Below are positions 23,401-36,300 of a stretch of DNA of 64,000 bases, piece after piece. Origin of the DNA: Edaphochlamys debaryana (Eukaryota; Chlorophyta; Chlorophyceae; Chlamydomonadales); the NCBI GenBank assembly GCA_016858145.1, contig JAEHOE010000007.1:1722349-1786348 (forward strand), written 5' to 3'. The notes under the pieces are model-generated. The model did no database searches. It saw only the letters and a list, made by a program, of their open reading frames with translations, and had not been told where the DNA came from. Each line of letters opens with the position of its first letter. The first letter of the stretch is position 1. A program made the position numbers and the translations under genes.

Positions 23401-26047
23401 CCTCACTCCCCGTCCTTGCCAGGTGGTCGCTGGCCCCCCGAGCGGGGCGGCTATCCCTTCAACCGCACCCCGGGGCCCGCCACGCTCGCCTATCGCCAGG
23501 CCTTTAGGGACCTGGGTGAGCAAGGGGGGAGGGCCCTTGAGAGGGCCCTTATCGGCGGAGGCCAGAGCCGGCTCTGGGCTGGTGCGCGTGTAATAACATG
23601 GGCGAGGGCAAACTGGATGAGCACCAGCCTTTACGCCGTGCCCCCACCCTGCAACCCGGCCCCAGGGGTGCCCCTGCCCCCAGACCCCGAGGACCCGGCG
23701 CAAGAGGCCGCAGCCAGGGCCACACGCCCCGAGGCGTTCGCTTTCCTGGCTACAGGTGGGCCTCACTGCACCAACGGGAATGGGCATGCGACAACCGGGG
23801 TCCCGATTGTACAAGGGAGAGAGCTGCCCTGCTGGCAACAGTCCCTTCCCGTCCGGTCTTGCGCAGTGGTGGCCGTAAAGCATGGAAACCGGGGCATGCT
23901 GCGTCGCCATTCGGGCGCTTGGGCGGAGAGCACGTACGACCGGGTGGGGCGGTACGGCTATTGGCACACGCACCTGGGCCCACCGCCGGTGCAGGTGGGT
24001 CTTGCTGGTCGGGTTCTCGGGTAGGGCATGGTTACCCCGGCCTCAAGTGCGGGCCGTGCTGTTTGAAACTGCAAGAGTTAGGGCTGCAGCGCAGCACCGG
24101 TATATCTATCAGACTCTGAGACATAGCAACAGTTGCAGGATGTGTGAGCTGCTGCCCCCGTTTTTGCGTGTGGCCCCCACCGCAGGCCATGGGCCACATG
24201 CATGGGCGAATCTATGATGGTGCGTGGAGCTCGAGGATTGCACAATGCAGCACAAACTAGCTTGCGTGTATCATGATGACGACGACGTGCGCTCTGAAGC
24301 CCTGTCTGTCTCCTTCGGCAGGTGACTTCCAGAAGCAGACCGCCCTGCAGGCGTCGGGGCACTGGGACTGGCGGCTGACGGCCAGGTGGGCAGAGGGGCG
24401 TCCGGGCTGCAAGAGGACCCGACCCAGATGGCAATGGGGCGGCTGGGGGCTGAGAGTGGACTGATGCTATAAAAGCCGTGACGTGCTGACTCACTTGCAG
24501 CTCACCCTGTGCCCCTGTGCTGCATGTGCTCCCGTGCCCAGGCTTGCGAACAGCTCCGCGCGTGTCTACCACGCCACCTTCCCCACCTGGGCCGCCGAGG
24601 TGGGCTGTGCGTGCCTTCGGGCACTTGCACCGTGTGCCTGATCTGCAATGCCCAGCTGCTCTATCTTCCTTTTCCGCCGTGCAGCTGGCGGCTGACCCCA
24701 GCGCTGGCAGCGATCTGGGTCGGGTGGTGGCCTACGCCGCCGGCGCCATCGGGCCCGGCTTGAGTGAGCGCCGGGAGGGTGACGTGGGGGGCTCGGGGGG
24801 CAGATTTCCTCCTCTTGCCTGGGCTTCCCGCCAGCCCTCCCAGCTAGCATCCCATGTCCTCCCTCCCTGCCGCAGCCCAGGCCCAGTACCTGTCCGCTGC
24901 CCGGGGCCTGGCTCAGGTGGCGGTGGCCCTGGGGGCGGTGGCGGCCTGGCCCCCGGCACCCTGCGACGCGGAGTGGGTGAGGCGGGCCGGGGCCTGGGCG
25001 AGCCCGGCGTGCTGACCTCATTCTCACATCACCCAGCGGGGTCTCCGTGCTCCCGTCCGCAGGTGCTTACCGCAGCTGCGCTGGAGGCTCGGCGCGCGGG
25101 CCAGCCTGCCCCCCGCCTGGCCCCTCCCTGGGTGCACCTGGACACTACCCGGGTGGTTCCGTTTGGGGAGAGCCTGGAGACGCTGCAGTGCGAGTGGGCG
25201 GACCTCACGTGGGAGGGTGAGCCGAGGCTGGGGTAGGGGCCGTACAGGGGCCGTGCTTATAGCAGTGGCACCGGTGCGTCCGTCCGGCCGCTCGTGCAAA
25301 GGCACTCATGTGCGCTGTCCAACCCCCCAGCTCCCCGCTCTCCCCCAGGCTGCCTGATGAACGGCACCCAGGGCGGCCAGGCCAGCGGCAGAGCGCTCCT
25401 GGCTCTGGAGTGGGCGCACATGCGGAGGCGATCGCGGAGGCGGCACGATGCGTCCTCGGGCAGCGGCGGGGAACACTCCCATAACGCCTCGGCACTGCTC
25501 CACAACCCCTCCAGCAGCAGCGGCCCCCACCTGGCCTCTGCCCATGGACTGGAGCACTCACTGGAGACCACTCTGATGCTGGGAGAGGTGGGGCCGGGAT
25601 ACGCCAGTACATGTTGGAGGCACAGGAAGGGGCTTGGCCTCGGCCCTGGCTACGAAGCCCACTGGTCCCGCCCGTCCCTGCCGTTGCAGGTTAGCCCCTC
25701 AGCCTCCGGCGCCTCGTCCTCCCCCGCTGCCGTGTCCGCCTCCTCCCTGCTGGCCCTGAACGCTGCGGCGCTGGCGCTGCGTGTTGTTGGTGACGCGGTG
25801 CCGGTGCTGTGGCTGGACCGGGCAGTGTCGCGAGTGGAGGGCATGGGCGAGGCGGAGGCCCGCGTGTGGAGCACGTGGCAGGACAGGTGGGGGGGGCTGT
25901 GCCCCGAGGTTGTGCATGTGTAGAGCATGTGCGGGTGACAACGGGAGGCTGCCTGGGAGGCTGCCTTGCCTACCCCTTCCGTCGCCAATGCTCGTGCCAC
26001 GCCATTGTCTGTATGCCCGCAGGTGCAAGGGCCTACGAGATATATAG
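20462..26047 (+). CDS. Secretory glycosyltransferase-like protein (GT77/PF03407 type), left copy, 863 aa
   Basis: The phase-consistent model has 22 exons: 20462-21048, 21181-21263, 21366-21484, 21758-21805, 21990-22098, 22292-22316, 22517-22587, 22725-22789, 22961-23059, 23170-23293, 23423-23515, 23666-23755, 23867-23994, 24186-24219, 24322-24385, 24542-24599, 24685-24763, 24876-24976, 25063-25216, 25349-25587, 25690-25886 and 26023-26047. The start MRASPLLLLLGAVLLGTALY is a short basic N-terminus plus a hydrophobic segment, as in Golgi type II anchors. A proline-rich stem follows. The catalytic-like core has a DxD-type motif (AVDSDVLVLSDWY), an NGGFSYFQ motif and a DDQ motif, in the order seen in nucleotide-diphospho-sugar transferases of the GT77/PF03407 group. 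The ~450-residue C-terminal part is not recognised. Donor sugar and acceptor are unknown; wall or matrix glycoprotein modification is a plausible inference. Confidence 0.82.
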
Positions 26048-26762
26048 CGGAGAGGATGGTCAACCAGGACAGCCTGAGCCGGTGGGTCAGGGCTCAGCAG
26101 GGCTGGGCATCCCTCCACGATTTCAGAAACGCGCACAGGGGACCAGACTGCGGGTCAAAGACTCAGTGACAATTAAAATCAAGCGAAGAGCGGCTGGCTG
26201 AGGAAGGATGGAGTCGCCCTCATCCATCGGAGCGCCCAAGGCCTACCCGGTGCCGCTACGGCCAGCTGCATTTGTTGATACGAGTTAATGTTATTGTTAG
26301 CGCTCTCCGTTACGCGGCGAGCGATCGGGCGGAGTCGTCGCCGTACCTCAAAGTAAGCCGGGGCCAAAAGGACCTAGAAGCCGCCTCCCGAGCTCTAACC
26401 TTACACTATAGCCCGGAACTCGTACTCTATTAACAGTCACCAGACCTGCTCGCGAAAGCACACAGTTTCAGCTAAAACCCGTGCAAACCCATACGTTCAC
26501 TTCGGGGCAACCCACAAGCCTATTCTGCGAGCGGCGCCCGGATCTAACACCAGCACTAACTGAAACGGAAGCTCGCCAAGGTGTGTGGCCGTTTGGACGC
26601 GCCGGGCCAGGTCCTAGTGTATGGAGGCATGCTTCGTTGCCTGGCCATTTACCGTCGCTCTGCTCGCTGATTCTCGTTAAATGCTCCTATATCACCGTTC
26701 TTGCAGTCTCAGACGTCGCGTTCGTTTTGGTCGAGCCGGCTGAAGCAATTCTGCGATCGGGG
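26048..26762. other. Inter-gene region within left arm
   Basis: This ~700-bp interval between the glycosyltransferase stop and the next ATG has a diverged counterpart in the right arm (45073-45832). It presumably holds the 3' end of the first gene and the promoter of the second. It is less GC-rich than the coding parts. No gene is seen. Confidence 0.45.
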
Positions 26763-28799
26763 ATGGCAAGCCGCGACGTCGCGTCCGGACCACGAATGAG
26801 CAAGCCGAGGAGACTTGACGGATATTGGGGTGAGTGTGGGCTGCAGTTGTCGCTTTTTGTGTGCGTGCGTCGGGCTGGGCTGGTCGTCATGTCCGCGTGC
26901 GTCCTGGTCCCGGCTGGCCTCCAGGACCCTTCAACTCGTGGTGGCGCGAGTCTTTGGAGAGCAAGGGCAAACGACCAAGCACAAAGGACATCGCAGAGTG
27001 AGGAATATGTCTTGTTGCTGCGCGACAGACATCATCAGGTGTCGCCAGCCAGGTTCTCACCATGCCGTGTGTGCTCCGGCCCCGCCCTCGCCCCGCAGGT
27101 GGCACGAGACTCACGCGTCCAGCGAATGGCCCGAAGACGCGCCCACGGTTGATGAGATGCAAAATCACGCCAAGGGGATGCGGTCCACGGAGAACGGTGA
27201 GCAGGGGTGAGCTCGCCGATGTTCGGTCGTGCAGGGCTGGGTCTATCTGTGCTTCTGGAGCCGCTGGACACAAGCAACCGACCCTGCAGCGCCCGCCTCA
27301 CTCGAAGACTTTGGTCCCTCGCAGTGCGGAAGTACTTCAGGGCATACCGCGAGATGAAGAAGAACGGCAACAAGGTAGGCACCTGCCTTGCTGGGGTCAG
27401 GGCCTGTAAGCCCGGGCACTTGATTGGGCCCGGGCACAGGCTGCCCCGCCCCTTGCCACAAGCGTACATGCGCCTTAAGGCTGTAAGCTGACGGCCTCCC
27501 TTTCCCATCCTTGGATCACAATCCCAGGCAGTGATCGACGATGGGACCAAGCTGGCAGAAGAGGACGGCGGCGTGTGCCCGTGCCCTGTCAGCGCTGCCG
27601 CCAAGGCCAAGACCAAGGCCCCGTCCGCCCGCCGACCCAGCTCCGAGGCCGGCACCACCGCTGCGGCGCCCCAGCCACGGCTGCCGTCCGATCTGCAGCC
27701 CCACCTCCCCGCCGCCCAGCCCCAGCAACCGCCCGCCCTGCTGGCGCCACCCCACGGGCCCGCCGTCGCCCTCCCCTCCGCCATCAACCGCGAGGTCCTG
27801 GCCTGCTACCTAGGGTGGCGGAAGGAGGATGAGAGCACGGCCGATGTCAGCCCGTCTGCCGCTTCCGCCTCCTCCCCTGGCCGCTCCGCCTCCGCCTTCC
27901 CCACCGGCCTCGGCGGCAGCGTCCGCCCGGTGGTGTCCCGCGCGGCCCTCCCCTGCTACGCCCAGCAGCCGCGGCCGTCACACGCCTTCCCGCACCTGTT
28001 CCCGGCCTTTGCTGGGCCCTCGCGCGCGCCGGCGCACCCCGCCCCCGCACACGCCTGGGGGACCGCATGGCGCGACACGCAGCGCACCGCCGCCGCTCCC
28101 GCTTCCGCCGTCGGCGCCTACGCCTGCGCGCAGCAGCAGCCCTCGGCTGGTGCCTACGCCTCTTGCGGCCCCCGCCCCGCCTCTGCGTCCGAGGAGCCGC
28201 CGGCCAAGCGGCCCAAGCGCTGCCAGGAGCCGGCGGCGGCGGCACCCCTGTCGTACCCCGCCGCCCAGAGCCTGCCCGCTCCCGCGCTCGAGGCCGAGGC
28301 CGAGGCCTGCGCCAGCGGGCTGGAGGATGCGGCGGTGTGCGACGCCCTGCTGGAGGAGCTGGGCAGCGGCGACATTGACCTGGACATGGACCAAGATCTG
28401 GGCAGGGATCTGGATCTGGAGGCGTGCGCCGCGGACGCCGAGGCCCATGTGCGCCTGCAGCCGCCGGCAGAGGCACAGCAGGGCAAGGCCGACTCACCGC
28501 AGCCGGAGGACCCCGCAACGCCCCAGGCGGCCTGCTCGAGCCCCTCCTGGCCCGAGCCCCAGCCGGCAGTGTGCGCCACGCACGCTGCGGCGAGCGCCGG
28601 CCCCGCATGGCCCCAGCCGGTGCACCCCCAGCCGCTAAGCTCGTACGCCTCCCGGCCGGGCGGCTCCGCGCCCGGGCAGTGGGGCAGCTGCGGCTTCGGG
28701 GCCGTCTGGGTGCCGTGCCCCTCGCTGGCGGTCCTGAAGGCGGACCGGCACCTGTGCGAGGGGGAGGGGGACTGGCAGGCGATGCTGGCCAGGCTGTGA
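26763..28799 (+). CDS. Putative DNA-binding protein of unrecognised W-W/YFRxYR family, left copy, 519 aa
   Basis: Exons are 26763-26829, 26925-26997, 27099-27196, 27325-27374 and 27528-28799, all in phase from the ATG at 26763. Residues about 23-96 form the family domain: PFNSWWR, then a basic KGKRPSTKD stretch, then EWHETHA, TVDEMQNHAKGMRST and VRKYFRAYREMKKNGNK. The pattern of aromatic and basic residues and a helix ending in YFRxYR resembles helix-turn-helix DNA-binding domains, but I cannot assign a known family. The ~420-residue tail is Ala/Pro-rich, with a predicted basic patch (PPAKRPKR), an acidic ALLEELGSGDIDLDMDQDLG stretch typical of activation domains, and a conserved end (GDWQAMLARL). 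A transcription-factor role is inferred. Confidence 0.72.
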
Positions 28800-29599
28800 G
28801 GGGCGGGAGTACCAGGGGAGGGGGTTCCCAGCATGGGCGGGCGGTTGATGTGGTTTATGTGACGTGGGGTGCATTGCATGCCGGTGGCAGTGACCTGGAG
28901 GCTGCCACGTACCCTGTACCCTGGGCCGCAACGTGAACTGTACAAGGGACTGACCGGAGTGACTTGATAAGGGAGCCTCTTCAATTGCGTATCCTGTTTG
29001 TTGGGCTTAGTCTGTCATCGGGGTATCTGCAAGTGACTGATATAAGCGACTTGATCTGCGTGATCCTCCGACGACGTGGGGTGAGCGGGGACAACGCGCA
29101 AGGCCGCCACTGCCACAAGGCGGCCTACAGCTTTGCATGACCTGGACGTGTGGCGCATAGGACAACCGGGGTTGCGGCTGTGAGTTTCGGTTCTTGTTGT
29201 AGGCTTGCTGACCAATGTACCCATAACCAGCCCCACAACTGTACGGGGCTGGCAGCAGTGCTTTCGTGATGCCGCAAGAGGTGACTGAGCAACCGATGAT
29301 TAGCTGAAGGGTTATTTGATAGAAGGTGGATTGGAACGGATGGAGTGGGATGCAGTACCGGTACCGTACGTGAACTCCTGTGGGCAATGCGGAGGAGCGG
29401 GGGCGTAAGTCTGGAGGCCAAGTGCACCACTGCATGTGTGTACGTCCTTGGCGGCTCCTTGCCTAGACCTGTAACTCAGCCTGTCCGCGCCGTGTGCCAT
29501 ATCCTGCAATTGTCCAGCTGACGCAGTCTAATGGTCCGTGAGGCTCTTCCCTTGCACACCTCCTGACAACACCATTCTGAGTCAGCGAGTGCGGCTACC

Positions 29600-29840
29600 G
29601 GCTTTGGCCGTGACATGCCCGGTCAAAGTAAAGATTGTGAGGTCAACGGGGTCCAACACCAGCCTGGCAGACGCTGGCACCAGCTTGACCGGTGCTGCTT
29701 CCGGCAGGCAGGAAGTGCGCCTTCATTGCTTTGCCGGGGTGGGGCCGGCCCCGTCGGATTTGGACACGGTGCCAGGGGACCAACCTTTCTTGGCCGTGAC
29801 CGAGGAGGGAGAGGTGCGATACATGCTCCACGTTGAGGTG
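29600..29840 (+). other. ORF fragment with coding-like composition
   Basis: One plus-strand frame reads LAVTCPVKVKIVRSTGSN, then GRQEVRLHCFAGVGPAP, then GDQPFLAVTEEGEVRYMLHV. It has more balanced amino-acid use than the Arg/Pro-rich shadow frames nearby. There is no convincing ATG or splice context, and it runs into the pyrimidine tract. It may be an exon remnant of a lost or truncated gene, or chance. Confidence 0.25.
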
Positions 29841-29844
29841 ATGG

Positions 29845-30015
29845 ATGGTCTTCCCGCTCCTCCCCGCTCCTCTCCTCTCCTCTCCTCCCCCCCTGAATTG
29901 GCTGCTTTGTCCCCTGCCCTGTCCTCTCCCTGCCTCTCCTCCCCTCTTTCCCCCTGAGTTGGCTGCTTTGCCCCCTCTCCTCCCCTCGCCCTCCCCTCTC
30001 CTCCCCAGCTCTCCC
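29845..30015. repeat. Pyrimidine-rich tract with imperfect tandem repeat
   Basis: The plus strand is almost entirely C and T, made of CTCCTC and CCCCTC runs. A unit containing CTGAATTGGCTGCTTTGTCC near 29890 recurs as CTGAGTTGGCTGCTTTGCCC near 29955, a period of about 65 bp. Confidence 0.7.
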
Positions 30016-30319
30016 TGGCTCTCCCCATGCTCCCCGTGATGAATGCGAGGTGGACCGGATGGGACGACAGCTCGGGCCCCGTGTCGGTTCGATCGGACGT
30101 TGCTAACTTTACTAGTCCAGTGTGTCGCAGCAGCCATACTGGACCTCCATACATGACGCGCCAGCAACACGCATCTTGACCCGAGTATTCAGCAATTGCG
30201 CTTTGAGCTCGAGCCGGAGTCATGACAAGCCAGCTAGAGACATCTCGTAGTAGCATTTAGTGCATCTCTAGCTCCTTCTGCCTCCGTCGCTACCGAGCTT
30301 CCGCACCTGCTGATCCACA

Positions 30320-33300
30320 ATGTTGAGCCTTAAGCTCTTCCACCCAGCGGGCGACAAGGTACACAACACGCACTATAGGATGAGGGGTGCCAGCTGCCGA
30401 GTCGCTGAGGCCAGCGACCCCTCGCATCCCCGACGGAGCTGTGCAGGTTCGCCAAGTCGAATTCCACCCGGTTCTGCCTTGGGTGGTCTCTGCCACCAAA
30501 AGCGACCATGTGTCGGTGTGGGACTGGCGGACGAAGCAGGTAAGGTGCCTAGGTCTGGGGTTTGCCCACACTACCCGGGTTGGCAGGAACCCCCACTGTG
30601 CAAACATCCCCGGCCCAGCCACGCTGCGCAACTCGACGGTCAATGCGGCCCCCCTGGCCTCGCAGGTGGTTTGGGAGGCACAGCTCGGAGGCTCGGATGA
30701 GGACCTTTCTGCTGACGCAGAGCTGGCGCGGGTGCACCTGCGGGACACGGCGTTCGCGCCCAACCCCTCACTGCTGCACCCGGTGCCCGGGGGCCCCAAG
30801 CGGGAGCCCAGCGGCAAGGTCAGGGACGTGCGCTTCCTGGACACGGACGTGGCGCAGGTGAGGGCCTGTCAAGAGCAGGGAGGCCTGCATACTAGCCGGG
30901 CGAGATGCTGCAACGAGATGGTGCAACTCGCGGTCCCACTTGGAGGCCATGCGAACAACGGGCGCATGCAGGCCCTGCTGGCTGCTAGCCGCGCTGATTT
31001 AGGTCAGGGCATGCATCCATGGCTCTGCGAGCCATCGGACAGGCTTTAGAGGCCCGGGGCCCTCTTGGGCAGGGCCGGCCGAAGCAATCTGGGCGGAGGA
31101 GCACAGTGCGCTGCCGGTCTGGTGCAATCGGATGGGGGCAGGCCAGCTATGCGCTCCTCACCGCTTCAATGGCCCCGGGCAGACGGGCGGTGGGCATGAC
31201 CTTGCTGCGTGGAGGCTGTGTTGGGCGCCCCGGCCTTCAGACCTCCTCTTCCCGCCATCCCCCCCCCCCCGGCCCAGGTGATGCTGTCCTGGCAGCACAA
31301 CACGGCCGCGGGCTGCAGCACGCCGCCGCCCCGCGCCGAGAACATCCGGGCACTGAGGGGACAGAGGTGCGCGCGGCACGGGGAGGGGGCATGGGGCGTG
31401 CGGCAGTCCGCGTGCCGGGGCGACACAACCTGCTCTCGCACTGCTCGAACCTCTCGCCTGCAACCTATACCCTTCCATACCCCCGTCAAGCTATGCACAA
31501 AGCCCCCCCCCTCGTCTCTCTTGCCCTTCCCCTTACCCTGTCCCCCCCGCTCCCCGCTGCGGTAGCGCCCGCGCGATCCCGCTCAGCAACAAACACCCCG
31601 TCTTCCACCCCGCCTCCTCTCCCACCTCCGCTCCCCACCCCCCAGGCTGCTGCTGATCGCGTGCGAGGCCAAGCTGCTGGTGGTGGACCTGGTCTCCCGC
31701 CGCGTGCTGGAGCTGGGGCGGGGCGTGTTCGAGGGCAAGGCGCCCACCTGCCTGGCCTTCCTCTTCCGGGCGGGGGTGCACGCGGGCGCCGGCAGCCAGG
31801 GCGGCGCGGGGCAGCACGGGCCAGGCGGGGCCGGGGTGGGTGGTGCCGGCGGCAGCCTGCTGCCCGCCAGCCGCACCGGCGGGTGGCTGCTGGAGAGCCC
31901 TGTGGTAGCTGTGGGGTGCGCTGACGGCATCGTGCGCTGCGTGCAGCTCTTCCCCGTCAAGGTAAGGACTGGGTGGGGTGGGGATGGGGTTTGAATTTTG
32001 CGGAGGGGCCGACACGGGGGCTGCAGTACGGGGAAGGTATCAACACCGGACGTGGCCTCTCTCTGCTGCCAGTGCTGCCGCGATGCGCCATGGCGATCTG
32101 GCTGTGAAGGGGCCCTGCCGGCCTGCCGCAACCGTGCCATCCCGCCTTCCCCCCTGCTCAGTCCCCTCCCTGTCACGATCCCGTCCCCTCCGCCCCCCAG
32201 CCGGTGGTGCGGCTCATGTCCAGCCACAAGACGGCGGTGGTGGCCATGGGCGTGCTGGGCGTGCGGGGGCAGCGGCTGGAGGCGTTGGCAGTAGGGCACC
32301 AGGTGGGATGTGGGGTGGGGCGGGTTGGGTTGCCTGCGGAGGCGCCGAGGGGTTGGGCACGGCGGGGGCACTGCACCGGGTTGCTGACGGGGCGGCAACG
32401 CAATGCCGCCATGCAGTGGCTTCGATGCGTGGAGGCCGCGGTAGCTAGGACCTGGCATACCCGCCGAACAATTACACACTCCACGCGTCCGCCCTAGGTA
32501 TCCCAACCTCACATGCACTCACTTCCCCCATCCCCCTGCCCCCAGGGCGGCTCCGTGGCGCTGTTCGAGCCCATGGGCCGTGCCCCCTCCAGCCTGAACG
32601 AGGGCCTGGGCCCCCGCGCGGACGTCAAGGCGCACGACGGCCTGCTGCCCGGCAGCCTGGTGCTGGCGCCCGTCATGGAGGACCCCGAGACCACCCGCTG
32701 CCTCATGTTCTCAGCGGGTGGGCGGCGGGGAGCCCCGTGCCTCCATGGGGAAGGGCAGGGATTCTGGGACGGAAGGAGGGAGAGACAGCGAGGGAGAGGA
32801 GGGGAAATGGGCGTGGAGGGGCGCCGCTGAAGCTGCGTGCGCCGCCGCTCCCTTGCCGCAGGCTCGGATCACCGCGTGTGCGGCCTGGACCCCATCACCC
32901 TCAAGGTGGGAGGCCTCGGGGCCCGGCACGGGGCTGCAGGCTGCGGTCGAAGCGATCAGTCTCTCACACTGACTGGGCTCTGGCTGCCTCTCCTACGACC
33001 TCGACCTCTTGCCCCGTTCCTTCAGACCCATGCCCGGCGTCGCGCTGCACCCTCACCACGTGCCCCCCACCCCGCCCTCCCTGTACCCCCCAGGAGACCA
33101 CCAAGATCAAGGTCGACCGCGCCACGCTCACCTGCATGGCGCACTGGCCCCGCGGCTGGGTGGCCTCGGGCGTGCACAGCCTGCTGCTGGGCGCGGAGAG
33201 CGGCCACCTGCTGCTGGCGCACGCGGGCAGCGGCAGCGTGCGCCAGGCGGCGGACCTGGAGGGCATCGTGCCGGCCGGTGAGACTGCGCCGCCAACTCTG

Positions 33301-36300
33301 CTCACTCCCCGCGTTCTTCGTGCTCCGCCCAAACACGCTACACACACGCGCCGTTCACCCTCTCCCCACCGCCCCAGGCGGCAAGCGCACGCCCAAGATC
33401 TACGGCCTGGCGGTGCACCCCGTGAACCCCTCCCTGGTGGCGGTGGCCACCAACACGGGCACCGCCATCATGGCAGTGGCGGGGCCGCCCCCGCCCCTGC
33501 CCGCACTGGCGCTGCCGCTGGCCTCGCCCGCGCAGGTGGGGACTTGCGGGGGTTGAGAGGGGAAGGGCAGCGCTACGCATGGGAGAGTGGGGGCCTGGTC
33601 CTGGGAGCTTGGTGCGTACCAGCTTGCCTGGCAGCCCGGTGCCTGGCTGCCTTCCTGCCTTCTGACCTGCCTGCGCCCGGGCCCGGGTCTGTGCCCGTGC
33701 CCCCCGCAGGCGCACATGGACGACTCGGCGGCCGCCATGGGGGCAGCGTTCGGGGGCGCGGGCGGCGCGGGCGCCACCTACGTGACGGCCGTGGGCGCCA
33801 GCGTCATGTGCGTCACCGTGGCGACCCTACCCAACCAGGTAGGGTGGGGTGGGGTAGCCGGGTAGGGCAGGGGGGGGGTTTGTGCAAGAGTGGCTTCTGT
33901 CAGGGGCAGGAATCCCGCCATGTGGCATAACACTTGCCGCCCTGGCTCTCTCCCGCTGCCCCGCAGGAGCAAGCCGACTTTCCGGCCAACCAGGTACATC
34001 CGCGCCTTGCTGCGTTGCGTGAGGGCAAGCCCCTTCCCTATTAGCACCGCCCCACTGCAATCCGTTCTTCGCCCATGGGCTCACCGCCACTGCCCACCCC
34101 CACCCGTGCAGGTCATGGGCAAGCTGACCATCGCCGAGCCCACCCCCGGCGGCCGGGCGCTGCTGGCCTCCAGCTGCGACGGCTCCTACGTGTCCGCTGT
34201 GTGGCCCAGCGCGAGGCAGTACGCCATCTACCGCCAGGGCGCCTCGTCCTGGAGCGAGTGAGTGCGGGCAGGGGACTCGGGGCTAGGAAGAGCTGCAGGG
34301 ATCAGGCCAGGGGATGCGGTGGAGCAGCCATGCGTTTAACTAAGGCTACCAGGTAGGTCGAGGGCTAGGAAACTGTGCACATGCGCCTAGAAGGCCGGCA
34401 AGCCGCGCTTCATGGCATAGGATTGGAGAGTACCGGTGCCTTCATATGCTGCCCTCGGCGCTGGCCCCCAGGGTCGGCCGCGGCACGGGCACCTCTGTGG
34501 CCTGGCACCCCTCCCGCCCCATCTTCGCGGCGCTGGAGGAGGACTCCCTGACCCTGCCGCCCGCCCTGGTAAGCTTTCTATGCATGCAGCATGGGTTATG
34601 CCGGGATGGGCCACTGCTTTCCTCAGGGGCAAGGTCATGGGATCACGGGGCAGGCAGCTGACGACGTCCTCCTCCCACCCCTGCTTGACCGGCAGGCCCC
34701 CGCCAAGTCCTCCCGTGACGCCAAAAAGGCGGAGAAGCTGGCCGAGGCCGCCCGGGCAGCCGCTGAGGCAGCCGCGCGGGCAGCCGCGGCCACGGCCGCG
34801 GTCCGCATCAAGCAGGTGCGCGGCGGGCCCCCCTGCCAAACTTCCCATTCCAGTGGTTAGAACCCATGCTCACCACCCTGCCTCGGTAGTTCTCAGCTCA
34901 GCCACCCGCCCTTGACCTCCCTCCGCTGCCCCGCCCCAGGTCTCCCCCTCCGGCGGTGTGACGGTGGTGGGGCTGGGCATGGGCGGCGCCGTGGACCTGC
35001 GCGGGGACCAGCCGGCGTTCGTCATCGGGGGGCCGCTGCTGGCCGTCACAGTGCGGCGCAGCGTGCAGGGAGAGGCGGCGGAGCTTGCTCCGGGGCACGA
35101 CAGGTGTGGAGCGCGAGGAGGGCGCGGGGGCGCCGTCCGGGCGTCGCTTTGCACACTGCCCGGCAGGCTGGCAAGCTTTTGGTGCTCTCGTGGTTGCTGT
35201 CTCTTACTCTCCAGCCGTGTGGACGCCTCCTGACCCTCCCTTACCCCTGCCTTCGCCCCTCGTCTTCGCAGCACACCCGCCGCCATGGTGCTGTACGACT
35301 GGGAGACAGCCCGGCGCGTGGGCCCCGAGCTGGCCGAGCCCCTGCACATGGCCTGGGACCCAAGCCGCACCATGCTGGCGCTGGCCTACCCCAGCCAGAT
35401 CCTGGTCGTCAGGTGGGGCCTTGACTGCCCAGCCATGAAGGCCTGGGCACGCACCTTAACCAGGAGCCGGATCAAGGCCACGGCCCGCGCTTTGCGGCCT
35501 CGACCTGGCTCAAGCCCCCATCGCCCCGCCCCCGCCTTACGTCTCTCACTCCTTTTCCACCGTCCGCCCCTCACTGCAGGGTGCGCCCCGACTTCCAGGT
35601 GGTCTCCACGCTCCCCGTCACAGACGCCGAGGCCCTGGACTGGGCGCAGCGCCAGCTCTTCATCGTAACGCCCACCCACATCCTCACGGCGCTGCTCTCG
35701 CCCGCGCCGGCGCAGCTCCCGGCCAGCTCCGCCGCCACCGCCGCCGCGCCGCCCTCGCCCTCGCCCCCCGCGGAGCTGCTCGTCCTGGCGGGCCCGGCCG
35801 TGCCCTGCGCGGGCCTGGGCCTGAGCGCGGGCTCGGCCCTGGACGGGCTGCTGCCGCCGCCGCCTCCGCGCCCCAGCGGGCCCCTGGCGCTGCTGGGCCC
35901 GCGCGACGGCTCGCTGTGGCTGGTGGGGGCGGTGGGGCAGCCCATGGCGCTGTCCCTGGGCCACCCGGGGCTGCGCGCTCTGGGGCTGGCGGCTGCGGGC
36001 GACCTGCACGGTGAGGGGAAGGGGGGGTCAACGGGGGAACAGGCTGAGGCGCCGGGCAAGCTTAGCGCTTGCAGGCCATGGTTCTGCATGTCTGGGTCCT
36101 GAACGTCCGGGCATCATGCGCCCTCCGTACTTCCTTATCGTTACCCCGCCACTTGCGCCGTCACCTGGGTATGCGCTCCTTCTCCAGGCGCTGTCTCGCT
36201 GGCCTCCCGCGCGCTGAGCCCCGAGCTGCACGACCCCCTGGCGGGGCTGCTGGTGCGCCTGGACGGGCTGCGGGGCGCCGCTGCCGCCACGTCCCTGCCG

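Larger units (their letters stand above)
20706..28810 (+). repeat. Left arm of a large inverted duplication
   Basis: This segment matches the reverse complement of 43018-50809. Homology begins inside exon 1 of the glycosyltransferase gene (GCCATGG then CGCGTGCCGGCTTGCC in both) and ends just after the stop codon of the second gene (TGAGGGGCGG in both). It carries both genes with the same order, spacing and nearly all introns. Identity is uneven along the arm: some introns are essentially identical while several exons are strongly diverged. Confidence 0.9.
28800..30319. other. Spacer between left arm and the TWD40-1-like gene
   Basis: The inverted repeat ends at about 28810; sequence beyond it is unique in the window. 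A TGTAA word at 29470-29474 could serve the upstream gene but is ~670 bases past its stop. The interval also holds the ORF remnant and pyrimidine tract listed separately. Nothing else coding was recognised. Confidence 0.4.

Noticed and set aside
26763..27374. Assignment of the W-W/YFRxYR domain as a TALE homeodomain, RWP-RK or SAND/VARL domain
   Set aside because: The YFRxYR helix loosely recalls a homeodomain recognition helix, but the WFxN signature is missing. RWPxRK and the SAND KDWK core are also absent. I left the family unassigned.
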